Source: Pseudomonadota bacterium (GTDB lineage Bacteria > Pseudomonadota > Gammaproteobacteria > Burkholderiales > Thiobacillaceae). From it: a DNA stretch of 49,511 nucleotides. Shown here piece after piece: positions 8,407 to 17,282 of the stretch (position 1 is the stretch's first letter; each line of letters begins with the position of its first letter). The translations under genes were made by a program, and so were the position numbers. The stretch lies in NCBI GenBank assembly GCA_030684775.1, contig JAUXXW010000218.1, positions 1-49,511 of the forward strand. Direction: 5' to 3'. The notes under the pieces were generated by a model. The model made no database searches. It was not told the DNA's origin and was given only the letters and a program-made list of their open reading frames with translations.

Positions 8407-8435
8407 GACATATCCACAGTTTCTGTGGATATGTC
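8407..8435. repeat. Perfect inverted repeat GACATATCCACAG-TTT-CTGTGGATATGTC
   Basis: 13-bp perfect arms, 3-nt loop, in the topB/downstream-gene intergenic region. Confidence 0.9.
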
Positions 8436-8511
8436 TGTCAGAAAACGCCGCGAAGCTTCGCTTTATCCTTGCCCAGCAGCGACTTGGTAACCTGCCTCAG
8501 AAAAAGGCAGG

Positions 8512-10715
8512 TCATGTCCTGACCCAGTAGAAATACCGGCATGACGGAAACCCGGAGCAACCCAAAAACGGCTTGTCATTATGGCTGCGCAGCACCAGCG
8601 CCCCCGTGCCGCATGTCGGGCACTTCTCGCCGGCCTTGCCAGGTGCGGATGTCTCTCTTGCAGCCGGTGCGGGTCGCTCAGCGCGGGAAGTGCTCTCGGG
8701 AGGCGGCAACCCAGGCTTGCCATCCTCGTCCGGCAATGTTTGCCGACACTCCGGGTAGGCTGAACACCCCCAGAACCCGCCGTTCTTGCCCTGGCGCCGG
8801 CGCATCGGCTTATGACAGGCGGGGCAGGGGTAGTGCGGCCCATCGTCATGGACAGGCTTGCTTCCGTCACCCTGGCCACGCGCCGCGCGCCCTGGATTCT
8901 CCGCCTTCAGCTTCGAGACCAGGCCGGCTACGAATTCGGATTGCAGCGCCAGGAAGGCATCCATGCCGGCGCGGCCGGCGGCCACTTCCTCCAGCGCCTG
9001 CTCCCATCGCGCCGTGGTCGCCGGGTCAGTCAACACGGCCGGCAGGATGTCGATCAGGTTGCGGCCTTTCTCGGTCGACACCAACCACTTCTTCTTCTCG
9101 ACGCGGATGTATTCCCGCGTAAAGAGGTTCTTGATGATGGCGGCACGGGTCGCTTCCGTGCCGATGCCGGCGGTTTCCTTCAACACGCTTTTCAGCCGTG
9201 GATCGGTGACATTCCGCCCCACGTTCTTCATGGCCCCGATCAGCGTGCCTTCGGTAAATCTAGCGGGCGGTTGGGTTTTCTTGGCCGCCAGGTCGGCTTT
9301 CAGGCAGGGAACGGATTCACCCTGATTGACACGGGGGAGGCGCGAATCCTGACCCTCCCCTTCGGCGGCCGAGTCCAGGGATAAGAAAGCCAGCTTCCAG
9401 CCGGGCTTGGTCGGCGTCCGCCCCGTGACCTTGAAGGTTTCCTCCTCACAAACCACCTCGATCTTCTGCTTCAGGAATTCATGGTCGCCCAGGAACTGAG
9501 CCAGGTAATGCCGCACCACCAGGTCATAGATGCGTCGTTCCGCCGGCTTCATGGCCGACACGTTCACCTGAATGTTGCCGGTCGGGATGATGGCGTGGTG
9601 AGCCGTGATCTTCCGATCATCCCAGGCGCGCGAGCGGATTGAGGGATCCACCTTGTCCATCACGCCGACGACATCCGGGTACACACGCCTGACCGCTTCC
9701 AACACGCGCGCGGCCTCCACGAACTGGGTGGAGGGCAGGTAGGGGCAATCGGTACGGGGATACGACGTGGCCTTGTAGGTTTCATACAGCGCCTGAGCAC
9801 ACTCCAGCGTCTCGGCCGCGCCCATCCCCCAGCGCCGCGAGGCCTCCTGCTGGAGCGTGGACAGATCGAAGGGGAGGGGAGGCGGCTCCTTCGCCGGCGC
9901 CGTCTCAGCCAGGGAAACTCGCCCCGTTTTGCCTGACACCTTGTCCACCACCGCCTGTGCGGCGGCGTTCGACAAGCATCGTCCCTCATCATCCGCCACA
10001 CCTTCCGGCGGCACCCACAGGCCTGGAAAGGCACCTTCACGCGCCTGGAAGGACGCCGACACCATGAAGTAATCCTTGGGCTTGAAGTTCTCGATCTCGC
10101 GGTCGCGCGCGACGATCAAGGCCAGTGTGGGCGTTTGCACCCTGCCTACGGATACCACCCCGGAAGCCCCTTGCCCTTGCCATGCACCACCGTGTAGGCA
10201 ATCGTCAGATTCATGCCGACCAGCCAGTCCGCGCGAGAACGTGCCATGCCGGCGAGGTACAGGGCGCGGGTCTTCTCTCCGGGAAGGATGCTGGCCAGCG
10301 CCTTACGGATGGAGACGTCGTCCAGCGCCGAGAGCCACAACCTCGACACCGGCCCGCGCCAGCCGTGCTTGTCCAGAACCTCCCGGCCGATCATCTCACC
10401 CTCCCGATCGGCATCGGTGGCCACCACCACTTCAGAAGCACTCTTGAGCAACTTCCCGATCAGGCTGAACTGTTTGTTCGCCGATGCCTTGACTGCGGTC
10501 TTCCAGCCGTCAGGTAGCACTGGCAGTTTCTCCAGCGCCCACAGGGACAGGGATTCGTTGTATGCCTCGGGCGGCGCCAGTTCGATCAGATGGCCAAAGC
10601 ACCAGGTCACGGTGACATCCTGGCCCTGTAAGCAGCCGTCGCCTTGGCGGTCGGCTTTCAGGACTCGGGCAATGTCTCGGCCCTGGGAGGGCTTTTCACA
10701 GAGGTAAAGTTTCAT
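8512..10715 (-). CDS. topB: DNA topoisomerase III, split into two frames (10146-10715 and 8512-10158)
   Basis: First ORF ends SRADWLVGMNLTIAYTVVHGKGKGLPG; the second resumes VVSVGRVQTPTLALIVARDREIENFKPKDY in the -1 frame; C-terminal zinc ribbons CPACHKPM..CSAYPEC and CPTCGTG..CSGFPSC. Confidence 0.9.
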
Positions 10716-10722
10716 TTCTTCC

Positions 10723-11085
10723 TCATGTGCTGACAGAGCAACTCACTACTGCCATAGCTAATACAACAAGTCCGATGGCACGGGAAAACCACCACGGTAA
10801 ATCAACAAGCCTATCTGCTACATGGATAGACCGCTGATCTTCGCACTGAGGTTGACTTGATCCGTTTGACCGACCTTGCGTGTCCGGCACACACGCCTTA
10901 CGAACGCATTCCGATGCCTGCGGATTCGTTTCGCAAGGGACGGACTCGACATCGCAGATCCAACCACGCTGGCAGTCCCGATCAGTCGCGCAATCCCTGT
11001 ATTCCCTTGCGAGCGTGGGAGTGCTGGCGAAGACTGAGAGCACCAGGGTGGCCAGCCCTAGCAGTCGGCATATCGACTCAGTCAT
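10723..11085 (-). CDS. Secreted Cys-rich protein with C-terminal TM segment
   Basis: Signal-peptide-like N-terminus (LGLATLVLSVFASTPTLA), multiple Cys (CATDRDCQRGWICDVESVPC...), hydrophobic C-terminus. Confidence 0.55.
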   Translation of the reverse strand: MTESICRLLGLATLVLSVFASTPTLAREYRDCATDRDCQRGWICDVESVPCETNPQASECVRKACVPDTQGRSNGSSQPQCEDQRSIHVADRLVDLPWWFSRAIGLVVLAMAVVSCSVST

Positions 11086-11127
11086 GCATGACTCCGCAGG
11101 AGACCGTGTTCGTGGAACTGGACATCC

Positions 11128-11496
11128 TTATTGCCAACGGCTCATGCCGTGATTAGCAGCTTTTCGGATAGCTGTAATCACATCAGGAGATAGCGGAGCG
11201 CGAGCCAAGTAAAACGCATGCCCAAGCGCGGCTTCCACCACCTCACCCGGCTGATAGCCCCTGACCATCGTGTCGGCAAGCTGCCGATCATCAAGATCAC
11301 CCAGATGTAGCAAAATCGTTTCATGCGCGCGGAACTGGCTCACCAGTGCACGCACGCTTCCCGAGAGCCGATCAGATGCCTTCTGCTCGTAGATTCGCTC
11401 TTGTCGCTCAAGATCAGTCTTGAGCCGGTCGATTTGTTCCAGTAGCGCATGAATCACACGGCCAGATTCTTCGACTTCTTTCTCGTTGATGCTCAT
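11128..11496 (-). CDS. Hypothetical coiled-coil ICE protein
   Basis: ORF with LLEQIDRLKTDLERQERIYEQ; ATGA-type overlap with 11493-11741. Confidence 0.55.
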   Translation of the reverse strand: MSINEKEVEESGRVIHALLEQIDRLKTDLERQERIYEQKASDRLSGSVRALVSQFRAHETILLHLGDLDDRQLADTMVRGYQPGEVVEAALGHAFYLARAPLSPDVITAIRKAANHGMSRWQ

Positions 11497-11741
11497 GTTG
11501 ATGACTCCTTCATGGGTTGGAACGGATCTGCCACGAGCGGCACGCCGTTGTGGTCAATGATCTCCATCAGGACGTGAGCCGGTTCCGCAAGTTGGAGCAC
11601 CTGGCACGCTTCGCGGATGATGATTTCCGCCGCCTGTTCCGGCGTCTCGAACATGCCCAGGCAAGCCTTGGCGCGCATCGACATCCGAGCTTTTGTCACA
11701 GCGCCGGCCGTTCCATGTTCTCGTTGCCGATATATGGACAA
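11493..11741 (-). CDS. Hypothetical ICE protein
   Basis: ORF; the true start may be the internal MSMRAKACLGMFETPEQ. Confidence 0.5.
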   Translation of the reverse strand: MSIYRQREHGTAGAVTKARMSMRAKACLGMFETPEQAAEIIIREACQVLQLAEPAHVLMEIIDHNGVPLVADPFQPMKESST

Positions 11742-11809
11742 CCACAGGAAATGGCGGATAGCAGCTTGATGGCGGCGTCGGATGATTTCTTGCGATCAGA
11801 ATCAGGCAT
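11696..11809 (-). CDS. Possible 37-aa small ORF MPDSDRKKSSDAAIKLLSAISCGCPYIGNENMERPAL
   Basis: Overlaps the stop of 11802-12191 and bridges to the next gene; not in ORF track. Confidence 0.35.
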   Translation of the reverse strand: MPDSDRKKSSDAAIKLLSAISCGCPYIGNENMERPAL

Positions 11810-12191
11810 CGCGGGGCTCCTCTGCCGGACATTGGACGCCGAGGCGGGACTGGACGAACTCGCGAAGTCTCAGACGGGCCTTGTCGGAACAGCAGCACCC
11901 ACCCTCGATTTCTTCAATGTCCTGGCGTAGCAGGTACATCACCAACGGAAGCCCATACGTCGTGAGCATCAGGTCGCGATCAATAGCCTGTCCATGTTTA
12001 CTCAGCACATCAAGCAGGTCCAGCGAGACGCTCCGCATCCGCTGTTCCGCCTCGGCAACGGCGGTGCCAATTCCGCCGTCTTCGTATCGCTTAAACAGCC
12101 TGCTGTAATCTGGGTCGGCGAGTCGCCTCGCTTCCGTATGTGCAAGAGCTCCGACCAGCACTTTGCGCAGCGCTTCTTCTGTAGTTGTCAT
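11802..12191 (-). CDS. Hypothetical ICE protein
   Basis: 129-aa ORF, collinear with neighbours. Confidence 0.55.
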   Translation of the reverse strand: MTTTEEALRKVLVGALAHTEARRLADPDYSRLFKRYEDGGIGTAVAEAEQRMRSVSLDLLDVLSKHGQAIDRDLMLTTYGLPLVMYLLRQDIEEIEGGCCCSDKARLRLREFVQSRLGVQCPAEEPRDA

Positions 12192-12195
12192 TCAA

Positions 12196-12354
12196 TCACC
12201 ACCGTGCGGCAAGAGCGCGCCAGAGCCCATATCCGTTGGCCGCAAGGCACACAACACCTGCAATGCTCACCCACACGCTACTACCGGCGTATGCCACGTA
12301 GCCCGCAGCCAGAAAACCAATCAAGTGAAGGATTGGAAGTTCCATAACTCTCAT
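12196..12354 (-). CDS. 52-aa membrane protein (MRVMELPILHLIGFLAAGYVAYAGSSVWVSIAGVVCLAANGYGLWRALAARW)
   Basis: ATG at 12354 overlapping the methyltransferase stop; two hydrophobic segments. Confidence 0.6.
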   Translation of the reverse strand: MRVMELPILHLIGFLAAGYVAYAGSSVWVSIAGVVCLAANGYGLWRALAARW

Positions 12355-14270
12355 GATGTAGCCCCCCTTTGTGCCACGCTCAGCGCCACAGCAATCGGCC
12401 GCACCCAGATCGGGGTAGAGCCCAGACTGAACGTCTCGCCTGTCCACGCCAGCAACAGCGTCTTGCCCATCACGCCAGCTATCGCCTGCGCCGCCGGCGG
12501 CGGCACGGCGTTACCGATGCGCTCGCGCCAGCCCGAATCGCTCAATCCATCCAGTTCGAGTTGCTCTTCGGGGTTGACCAGCCCCTGCAATGCCGCCAAC
12601 TCCAGCGTCGTGAACGGCCTGTGCCACGTCCCATCCAGGGCGCGGATAACGGCCACCAAGTTTTCGTTCGCCGCCGGCAGGGCATCCACCCTGGGATCGG
12701 CCACCGATCCATAGCCGTTGTCATGGCCACTGGATGCCGTGACGGCGCCGCTGGGCGAGGCCCACTGCACAACGCCATAGTGCCCGGCGGTGAGGTAATG
12801 GTCGCCGCGCTCACGCTGTAGGCCGGGCCGAGGATCGGCCACGGCATAGGCGCCCTGAACGGCGCCAGAAATCACCGTGCCGGCGTTCTCATGCCACGGC
12901 GTCACAGCGTACTTACCGAAAATCGGGCCGACGGGTCTCGGGTCGCTCACACATCCCGCACCGCTGCCTACCTGCTGGCTCCCTGTCACGGTCGAGCTGT
13001 TGCCGTCCCACCTCACCACGCGGAACATCTGCTGGTGGCGCGAGTCGCTTTCCGACATGCGCGGGTCAGCGACGGTGTAACCACCCCCACCCGACTTGCT
13101 CTGACCGCTGATTGCGCCGGTGTGCTTGTCCCAAGTCAGCACGCCATACTGGCCGTATTCATGACCATTGAAGCGGGGATCTGAAACTGCAAACGCACCA
13201 TTGCCCGTGGTGCTTCCGGCAATGACTGTGTTCGCCGGGGAGTCGAACGGTGTGACGATGTACTTACCACCCCCGCCAAAGCCCGAACAGGCACGGGGGT
13301 CCGCCACCGAGTAGCGCCCATTCGTCGGCAGCCCGCGAGCGGAAACGGTCGCCCCAGTTTCATCCCAGCCTGTGACGCCCAGAAAATCCCGACGCCGCTC
13401 CGGCACGATCAGATAGTCACGCAGGATTCCGCCCTCGACGGCCAGCTCGTTCAGCGAGCGCCAATCAGAACCGGCCCGCACGAACGCCAACCTGACCCAC
13501 GTTTTCATCTGCAATCGTGGCACGCGGTGCATTGGCCCGCCGGCGGGATCACCTGGCAACGGCATCCGCCCCAGCACGTCGCCCACGGCGTGCAATGGGC
13601 GTTTGTGGGGTTCGTACAGAAACGGGCTGATTTTCCCGGTATGCCGGGCAACCAAGAGGAAGCGCTTACGGCTCTGTGCCAATCCTCCCAATTCCCCGCA
13701 ATCGTGGGTGGTCTCGGCCACGGCATAGCCGTAGGACCGGAGCACGTCACCAATCTGGTCCAGTAGATGCCGGCCCCGGCTCTGGATGCGCGGCACGTTT
13801 TCCAGGATGACGAACTCAGGCGGATCATCCGCCCAGGCCTCCATCGTCAGCCAGATACCGCGCAGGGTGAGGCGGTTCAAGGCTTGGTATTTATCCGACC
13901 GGCTTTTGTTCTCGGACAACAGCCCCGAGAGCCCCTTACAGGGCGGGCTGGTGAAGACGATGTGCGGCCGCTCGCCGCCAGCGGCGAGGCGGATGTCGTC
14001 AAGCGTGGCTTCACGCCACCCGGGTGGCGGTTCGTGGCAGTGAAACGCTGTGTACTGGTCACGGCTGAACAGATCGAGGACCGTGCCCGGCACCCCGGCC
14101 AGACGGCCGAAGTCCGCGATCGCGGGGGCGTTCACGTCAATCCCGCCCAGGCAACGAAACTTCGCCTGGAGGTTGCCCACGCGGGCTTCGCCGCGATTGA
14201 AGCCAGCCGCACCACCGCCGAGCCCGGCGAACAAGTGAAAATGCTTGATTTCTACGTCACGGCGGCTCAT
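12351..14270 (-). CDS. DNA (cytosine-5) methyltransferase with repeat-containing variable region
   Basis: FHLFAGLGGGAAGF, TSPPCKGLSG, VILENVPRI, LGGLAQSRKRFLLVA, GWRERIGNAVPPP motifs. Confidence 0.9.
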   Translation of the reverse strand: MSRRDVEIKHFHLFAGLGGGAAGFNRGEARVGNLQAKFRCLGGIDVNAPAIADFGRLAGVPGTVLDLFSRDQYTAFHCHEPPPGWREATLDDIRLAAGGERPHIVFTSPPCKGLSGLLSENKSRSDKYQALNRLTLRGIWLTMEAWADDPPEFVILENVPRIQSRGRHLLDQIGDVLRSYGYAVAETTHDCGELGGLAQSRKRFLLVARHTGKISPFLYEPHKRPLHAVGDVLGRMPLPGDPAGGPMHRVPRLQMKTWVRLAFVRAGSDWRSLNELAVEGGILRDYLIVPERRRDFLGVTGWDETGATVSARGLPTNGRYSVADPRACSGFGGGGKYIVTPFDSPANTVIAGSTTGNGAFAVSDPRFNGHEYGQYGVLTWDKHTGAISGQSKSGGGGYTVADPRMSESDSRHQQMFRVVRWDGNSSTVTGSQQVGSGAGCVSDPRPVGPIFGKYAVTPWHENAGTVISGAVQGAYAVADPRPGLQRERGDHYLTAGHYGVVQWASPSGAVTASSGHDNGYGSVADPRVDALPAANENLVAVIRALDGTWHRPFTTLELAALQGLVNPEEQLELDGLSDSGWRERIGNAVPPPAAQAIAGVMGKTLLLAWTGETFSLGSTPIWVRPIAVALSVAQRGATS

Positions 14271-15157
14271 GGCTTCTCGTCCCCAAGCACATCACCCAAC
14301 CCAATACTGGAAAGCGCGTAATCAAACGCTGATGCCGAAAGTTGCACCGGAGCCAAGGCGGGTTCGTCGTATCTGGCCTCGATGCGACTACTGCCATGCA
14401 CTGTGCCATCGCCAGATGTGTAGTTCAGCCAGACATTCACCACTTGGCGAGGCCGGTCCAATGCATCTCGCTTCGCTTTGCAGTCGTCGCTATACATCGC
14501 ACAGAAAGAATAGGGGTTTTTGGGTGCATGAGTCCTCTGAATCAAACCGGTCAACCCCGTCAGGTCAAATAGGCCAGCGACAACCGCCTGTACCCCAAAG
14601 CCACCAGCGAGGCTGCCACCGGAGAGCTGAAGTGAGTGATAGTTGGCGCCGAGGTCGCGCCCGATACCCGAAAGAGCGGACGGCCGCTTCCCAGAGTCCG
14701 CAGTCTCTTTGTTCGGCGGCACGGTGGACAGAACCAGAACCTTGCCAAGTTCGACATTACCCGTACTGATCTTGCCGACTTCCTGGAACTTGCCATCGGC
14801 CGAGTAATCGGCCGCCAACTGCAAGTGGGCAACGCCGGATTCGCGGACATCACTCAGCTTGTAACCCCGTGAACCAAGCCGATCCCGAAGGGCGGACTCG
14901 AACGCGCCGACACCGATGAACTCTGCATAAACCCGAGGTGCCTCTCCAGACTTCGGAAATGCAATCGACCCGAACTGCTCGAACGCAAACCTCGACGGAT
15001 TTACTTGCAGCACCGGCTCCGTCGACGCGGGGGCCGACGCCACAGTATTGCCGCCAGATGAATCCCCGAAATCCAGGATGCTGTCGCCGTGAGCGACACC
15101 ACCGAACATGCCGCACATCAATGCAACCATCCATTCCAACCTGACCATCTTTTTCAT
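14267..15157 (-). CDS. Secreted hypothetical protein
   Basis: MKKMVRLEWMVALMCGMFGGVAHG signal-peptide-like N-terminus; ATG at 15157. Confidence 0.65.
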   Translation of the reverse strand: MKKMVRLEWMVALMCGMFGGVAHGDSILDFGDSSGGNTVASAPASTEPVLQVNPSRFAFEQFGSIAFPKSGEAPRVYAEFIGVGAFESALRDRLGSRGYKLSDVRESGVAHLQLAADYSADGKFQEVGKISTGNVELGKVLVLSTVPPNKETADSGKRPSALSGIGRDLGANYHSLQLSGGSLAGGFGVQAVVAGLFDLTGLTGLIQRTHAPKNPYSFCAMYSDDCKAKRDALDRPRQVVNVWLNYTSGDGTVHGSSRIEARYDEPALAPVQLSASAFDYALSSIGLGDVLGDEKP

Positions 15158-15183
15158 TTGACCATCCCCAAAATTGAAATCTG

Positions 15184-15429
15184 CTACAAACTCTCCACCA
15201 AGGTCTGCTGATCCAATACATACCCGCCAAGCCGCACCACCACCCTGGATAATCTGGCTGCCCTGCCGTGCCGGTGTACGCGGCAGCTCGACGCATCCAC
15301 GACGAAACCGTGGAAACTGCCGTGAAACGCCCCGCACTGGCGGGCCTCTTCCAGCGCCTGGATGGAAATGGCGCGAACCATCGCCATTTCCATTTCATCG
15401 TGGTAGTAGGCAGGCTGCCACACCAGCAT
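15184..15429 (-). CDS. Hypothetical protein (81 aa)
   Basis: ORF between HU-like and secreted protein genes. Confidence 0.4.
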   Translation of the reverse strand: MLVWQPAYYHDEMEMAMVRAISIQALEEARQCGAFHGSFHGFVVDASSCRVHRHGRAARLSRVVVRLGGYVLDQQTLVESL

Positions 15430-15431
15430 GG

Positions 15432-15707
15432 TTACAGTGCCTCCCTCATCTCCTTGAACGGGCGAAAGCCGGCTACCCGTTTCTCAGGAACCGCCACCGA
15501 AGCCCCGGTATGGGGATTCCTGGCCATGCGAGGTTTCTTCACCTTCACCACAAAGCGGCCTACGCCCGGAAGCGAGAACTCCCCGGACTTCACCAACTCC
15601 GCCAGAGCCGCCTTGGCCAGGCCCTTCAGGACCACCTCCACATTGCTCCGAGGAAGCGTCTTGTCCGAATGCATCAGCACCGTATCGACCAATTTATGTT
15701 TGTTCAT
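15432..15707 (-). CDS. HU/IHF-like DNA-binding protein
   Basis: LKGLAKAALAELVKSGEFSLPGVGRFVVKVKKPRMARNPHTGASVAVPEKRVAGFRPFKEMREAL: HU signature-like. Confidence 0.85.
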   Translation of the reverse strand: MNKHKLVDTVLMHSDKTLPRSNVEVVLKGLAKAALAELVKSGEFSLPGVGRFVVKVKKPRMARNPHTGASVAVPEKRVAGFRPFKEMREAL

Positions 15708-15717
15708 GTCGGCCACC

Positions 15718-16140
15718 TCAGAACGGAACTTCATCATCGCCGCCCCAACCCGATTGGGGCGGCGGCACACCAGCACCAGTCGCTTCATCACCGGCATCAT
15801 CGGCACCAGCGTCCTTCGGTTTGCGATCCAGCAACCGCCACCGACCCATCACGTACTTGTCGCGGTATTTGGTCACGCCTTCCTTGTCTTCCCACGTCTC
15901 GTTACGAATGGACCCCTCGATCAGCACCTGAGCACCCTTGCCGACCAGCTTGGCCAAGTTCTCCGCCGACTTCCCCCAGCACTCCCAGCGCAACCAAGTG
16001 GTGCGCTCCTGTATCTCGCCTTCCTTGTCCTTCCATCGGTCAGTCGTCCCGACCCGTACCGTGGCCACCGCATCACCAGACGGCACATAGCGCAGCTCCG
16101 GCAATCCCCCGACAAAACCGATTTGCGTTGTTCTCAGCAT
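15718..16140 (-). CDS. ssb: Single-stranded DNA-binding protein
   Basis: OB-fold SSB pattern TTWLRWECWGKSAENLAKLVGKGAQVLIEGSIRNETW...; acidic DDEVPF tail. Confidence 0.9.
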   Translation of the reverse strand: MLRTTQIGFVGGLPELRYVPSGDAVATVRVGTTDRWKDKEGEIQERTTWLRWECWGKSAENLAKLVGKGAQVLIEGSIRNETWEDKEGVTKYRDKYVMGRWRLLDRKPKDAGADDAGDEATGAGVPPPQSGWGGDDEVPF

Positions 16141-16303
16141 GTTTTCACCCCTTACGTTGGCAACAAAAAGCACCACCACACATGGCGTGCCACAGATCCC
16201 TCCCACCAAAATGGCAAAAGGGCACAAAAATTGCTTAACTCACCTGCCTGGCTGCCACAGCGTGGCTTTCATTTTTTCTAATTGACACAGCGAGTGGCAT
16301 GGC

Positions 16304-16756
16304 ATGAAATCCAACCGCCTCAGCCACTTCATGAACGGAACAATGGCCGCCTTCGATCTTTACGCGCTCCCCGACCTGTACCCGATCTACAAGCGCTACC
16401 TCGCCGATCACCTGGGGCCGCGTTGCCGTGAATGTGGCCACTACGGCCCGCCGGAGACGCTGGACGGTTATTTCGAGACTCACCGCGCCCTCAAGCGCTT
16501 GATGCACGAAAACCCGCTCGACCCTCTGACTGACATCTCTGACGAAGCCTACGGCGCCGTGTGCTGGGTCGCCGTCAAAGCCGTTGGCATGATCGACGAG
16601 CAAAAACACGCGAAAGCCTTCCTCCCTACCGAACACACAGACGCCACGGTCCTGCAACTCATCGCGCGCAGCATCTGGCCGTACACCATCTGCACTGAAA
16701 TCTTCGTCCCCGCTCGCCAGGAAGAAAGCCCGGATACAGGGCAACACCACCACTGA
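16304..16756 (+). CDS. Hypothetical protein, divergent from the ICE operon
   Basis: Only plausible plus-strand gene in the ICE block; CRECGHYG motif; TTGACA box at 16282-16287 suggests the start may be internal. Confidence 0.6.
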   Translation: MKSNRLSHFMNGTMAAFDLYALPDLYPIYKRYLADHLGPRCRECGHYGPPETLDGYFETHRALKRLMHENPLDPLTDISDEAYGAVCWVAVKAVGMIDEQKHAKAFLPTEHTDATVLQLIARSIWPYTICTEIFVPARQEESPDTGQHHH

Positions 16757-16796
16757 CCCTCCGCGTTCTTGTCCAGACCCTGGACTATGACGAAAG

Positions 16797-17282
16797 TCAC
16801 CCATGTCTAGCTTTCGTCATACGCGTTGAAAAATCGTCACGCGCCACCGCCCGCAGCTCCCGCTCCTCGCGGTTGAGCTTTAGCGCCATGGCATTCTTCT
16901 CCGCGTACCAGTCCTTCCACACCAGAGCCAGCCGAGAAAGCGCCAGTTGCATGGCCTCGTCTTCCCACTTCACATGACGCCAGCCGCCAGGCACCAGACG
17001 CCACCGCAAGCTGGTTTGCCCTGTTTGCTTGCGGCGATGGACTTCCAGGAAGAAAACACGCCCGGCAACCGCCTTCGTCTCCTCGGCCAACATCCGCATT
17101 TCCACCTGAACATCCACCAACACCCGCACCCCTCGCCCGCCCTTACCCTTAAAGGCCTTTGTGTCAGCACCCTGTTGACAACTCGCACCAGCCCCCCCGC
17201 CAAGTGTTGACAACCCCGCTGCGCCAGATTGAACCCCATCCGTGCAGTCGCTCAACGGGAGAATTCGCTGCGCCATGATCAT
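16797..17282 (-). CDS. DUF3158-like ICE protein
   Basis: Position between TIGR03761-like gene and ssb; LRWRLVPGGWRHVKWED segment. Confidence 0.45.
   Translation of the reverse strand: MIMAQRILPLSDCTDGVQSGAAGLSTLGGGAGASCQQGADTKAFKGKGGRGVRVLVDVQVEMRMLAEETKAVAGRVFFLEVHRRKQTGQTSLRWRLVPGGWRHVKWEDEAMQLALSRLALVWKDWYAEKNAMALKLNREERELRAVARDDFSTRMTKARHG

Noticed and set aside
8541-9384. Long plus-strand ORFs opposite topB
   Set aside because: Shadow ORFs of a GC-rich gene; no family-like sequence, while the minus strand encodes topoisomerase III.
10140-10160. Canonical X-XXY-YYZ slippery heptamer at topB
   Set aside because: The sequence UUCCGGGGUGG does not fit; only a single-tRNA slip on GGGG is possible, so programmed frameshifting is just one option.
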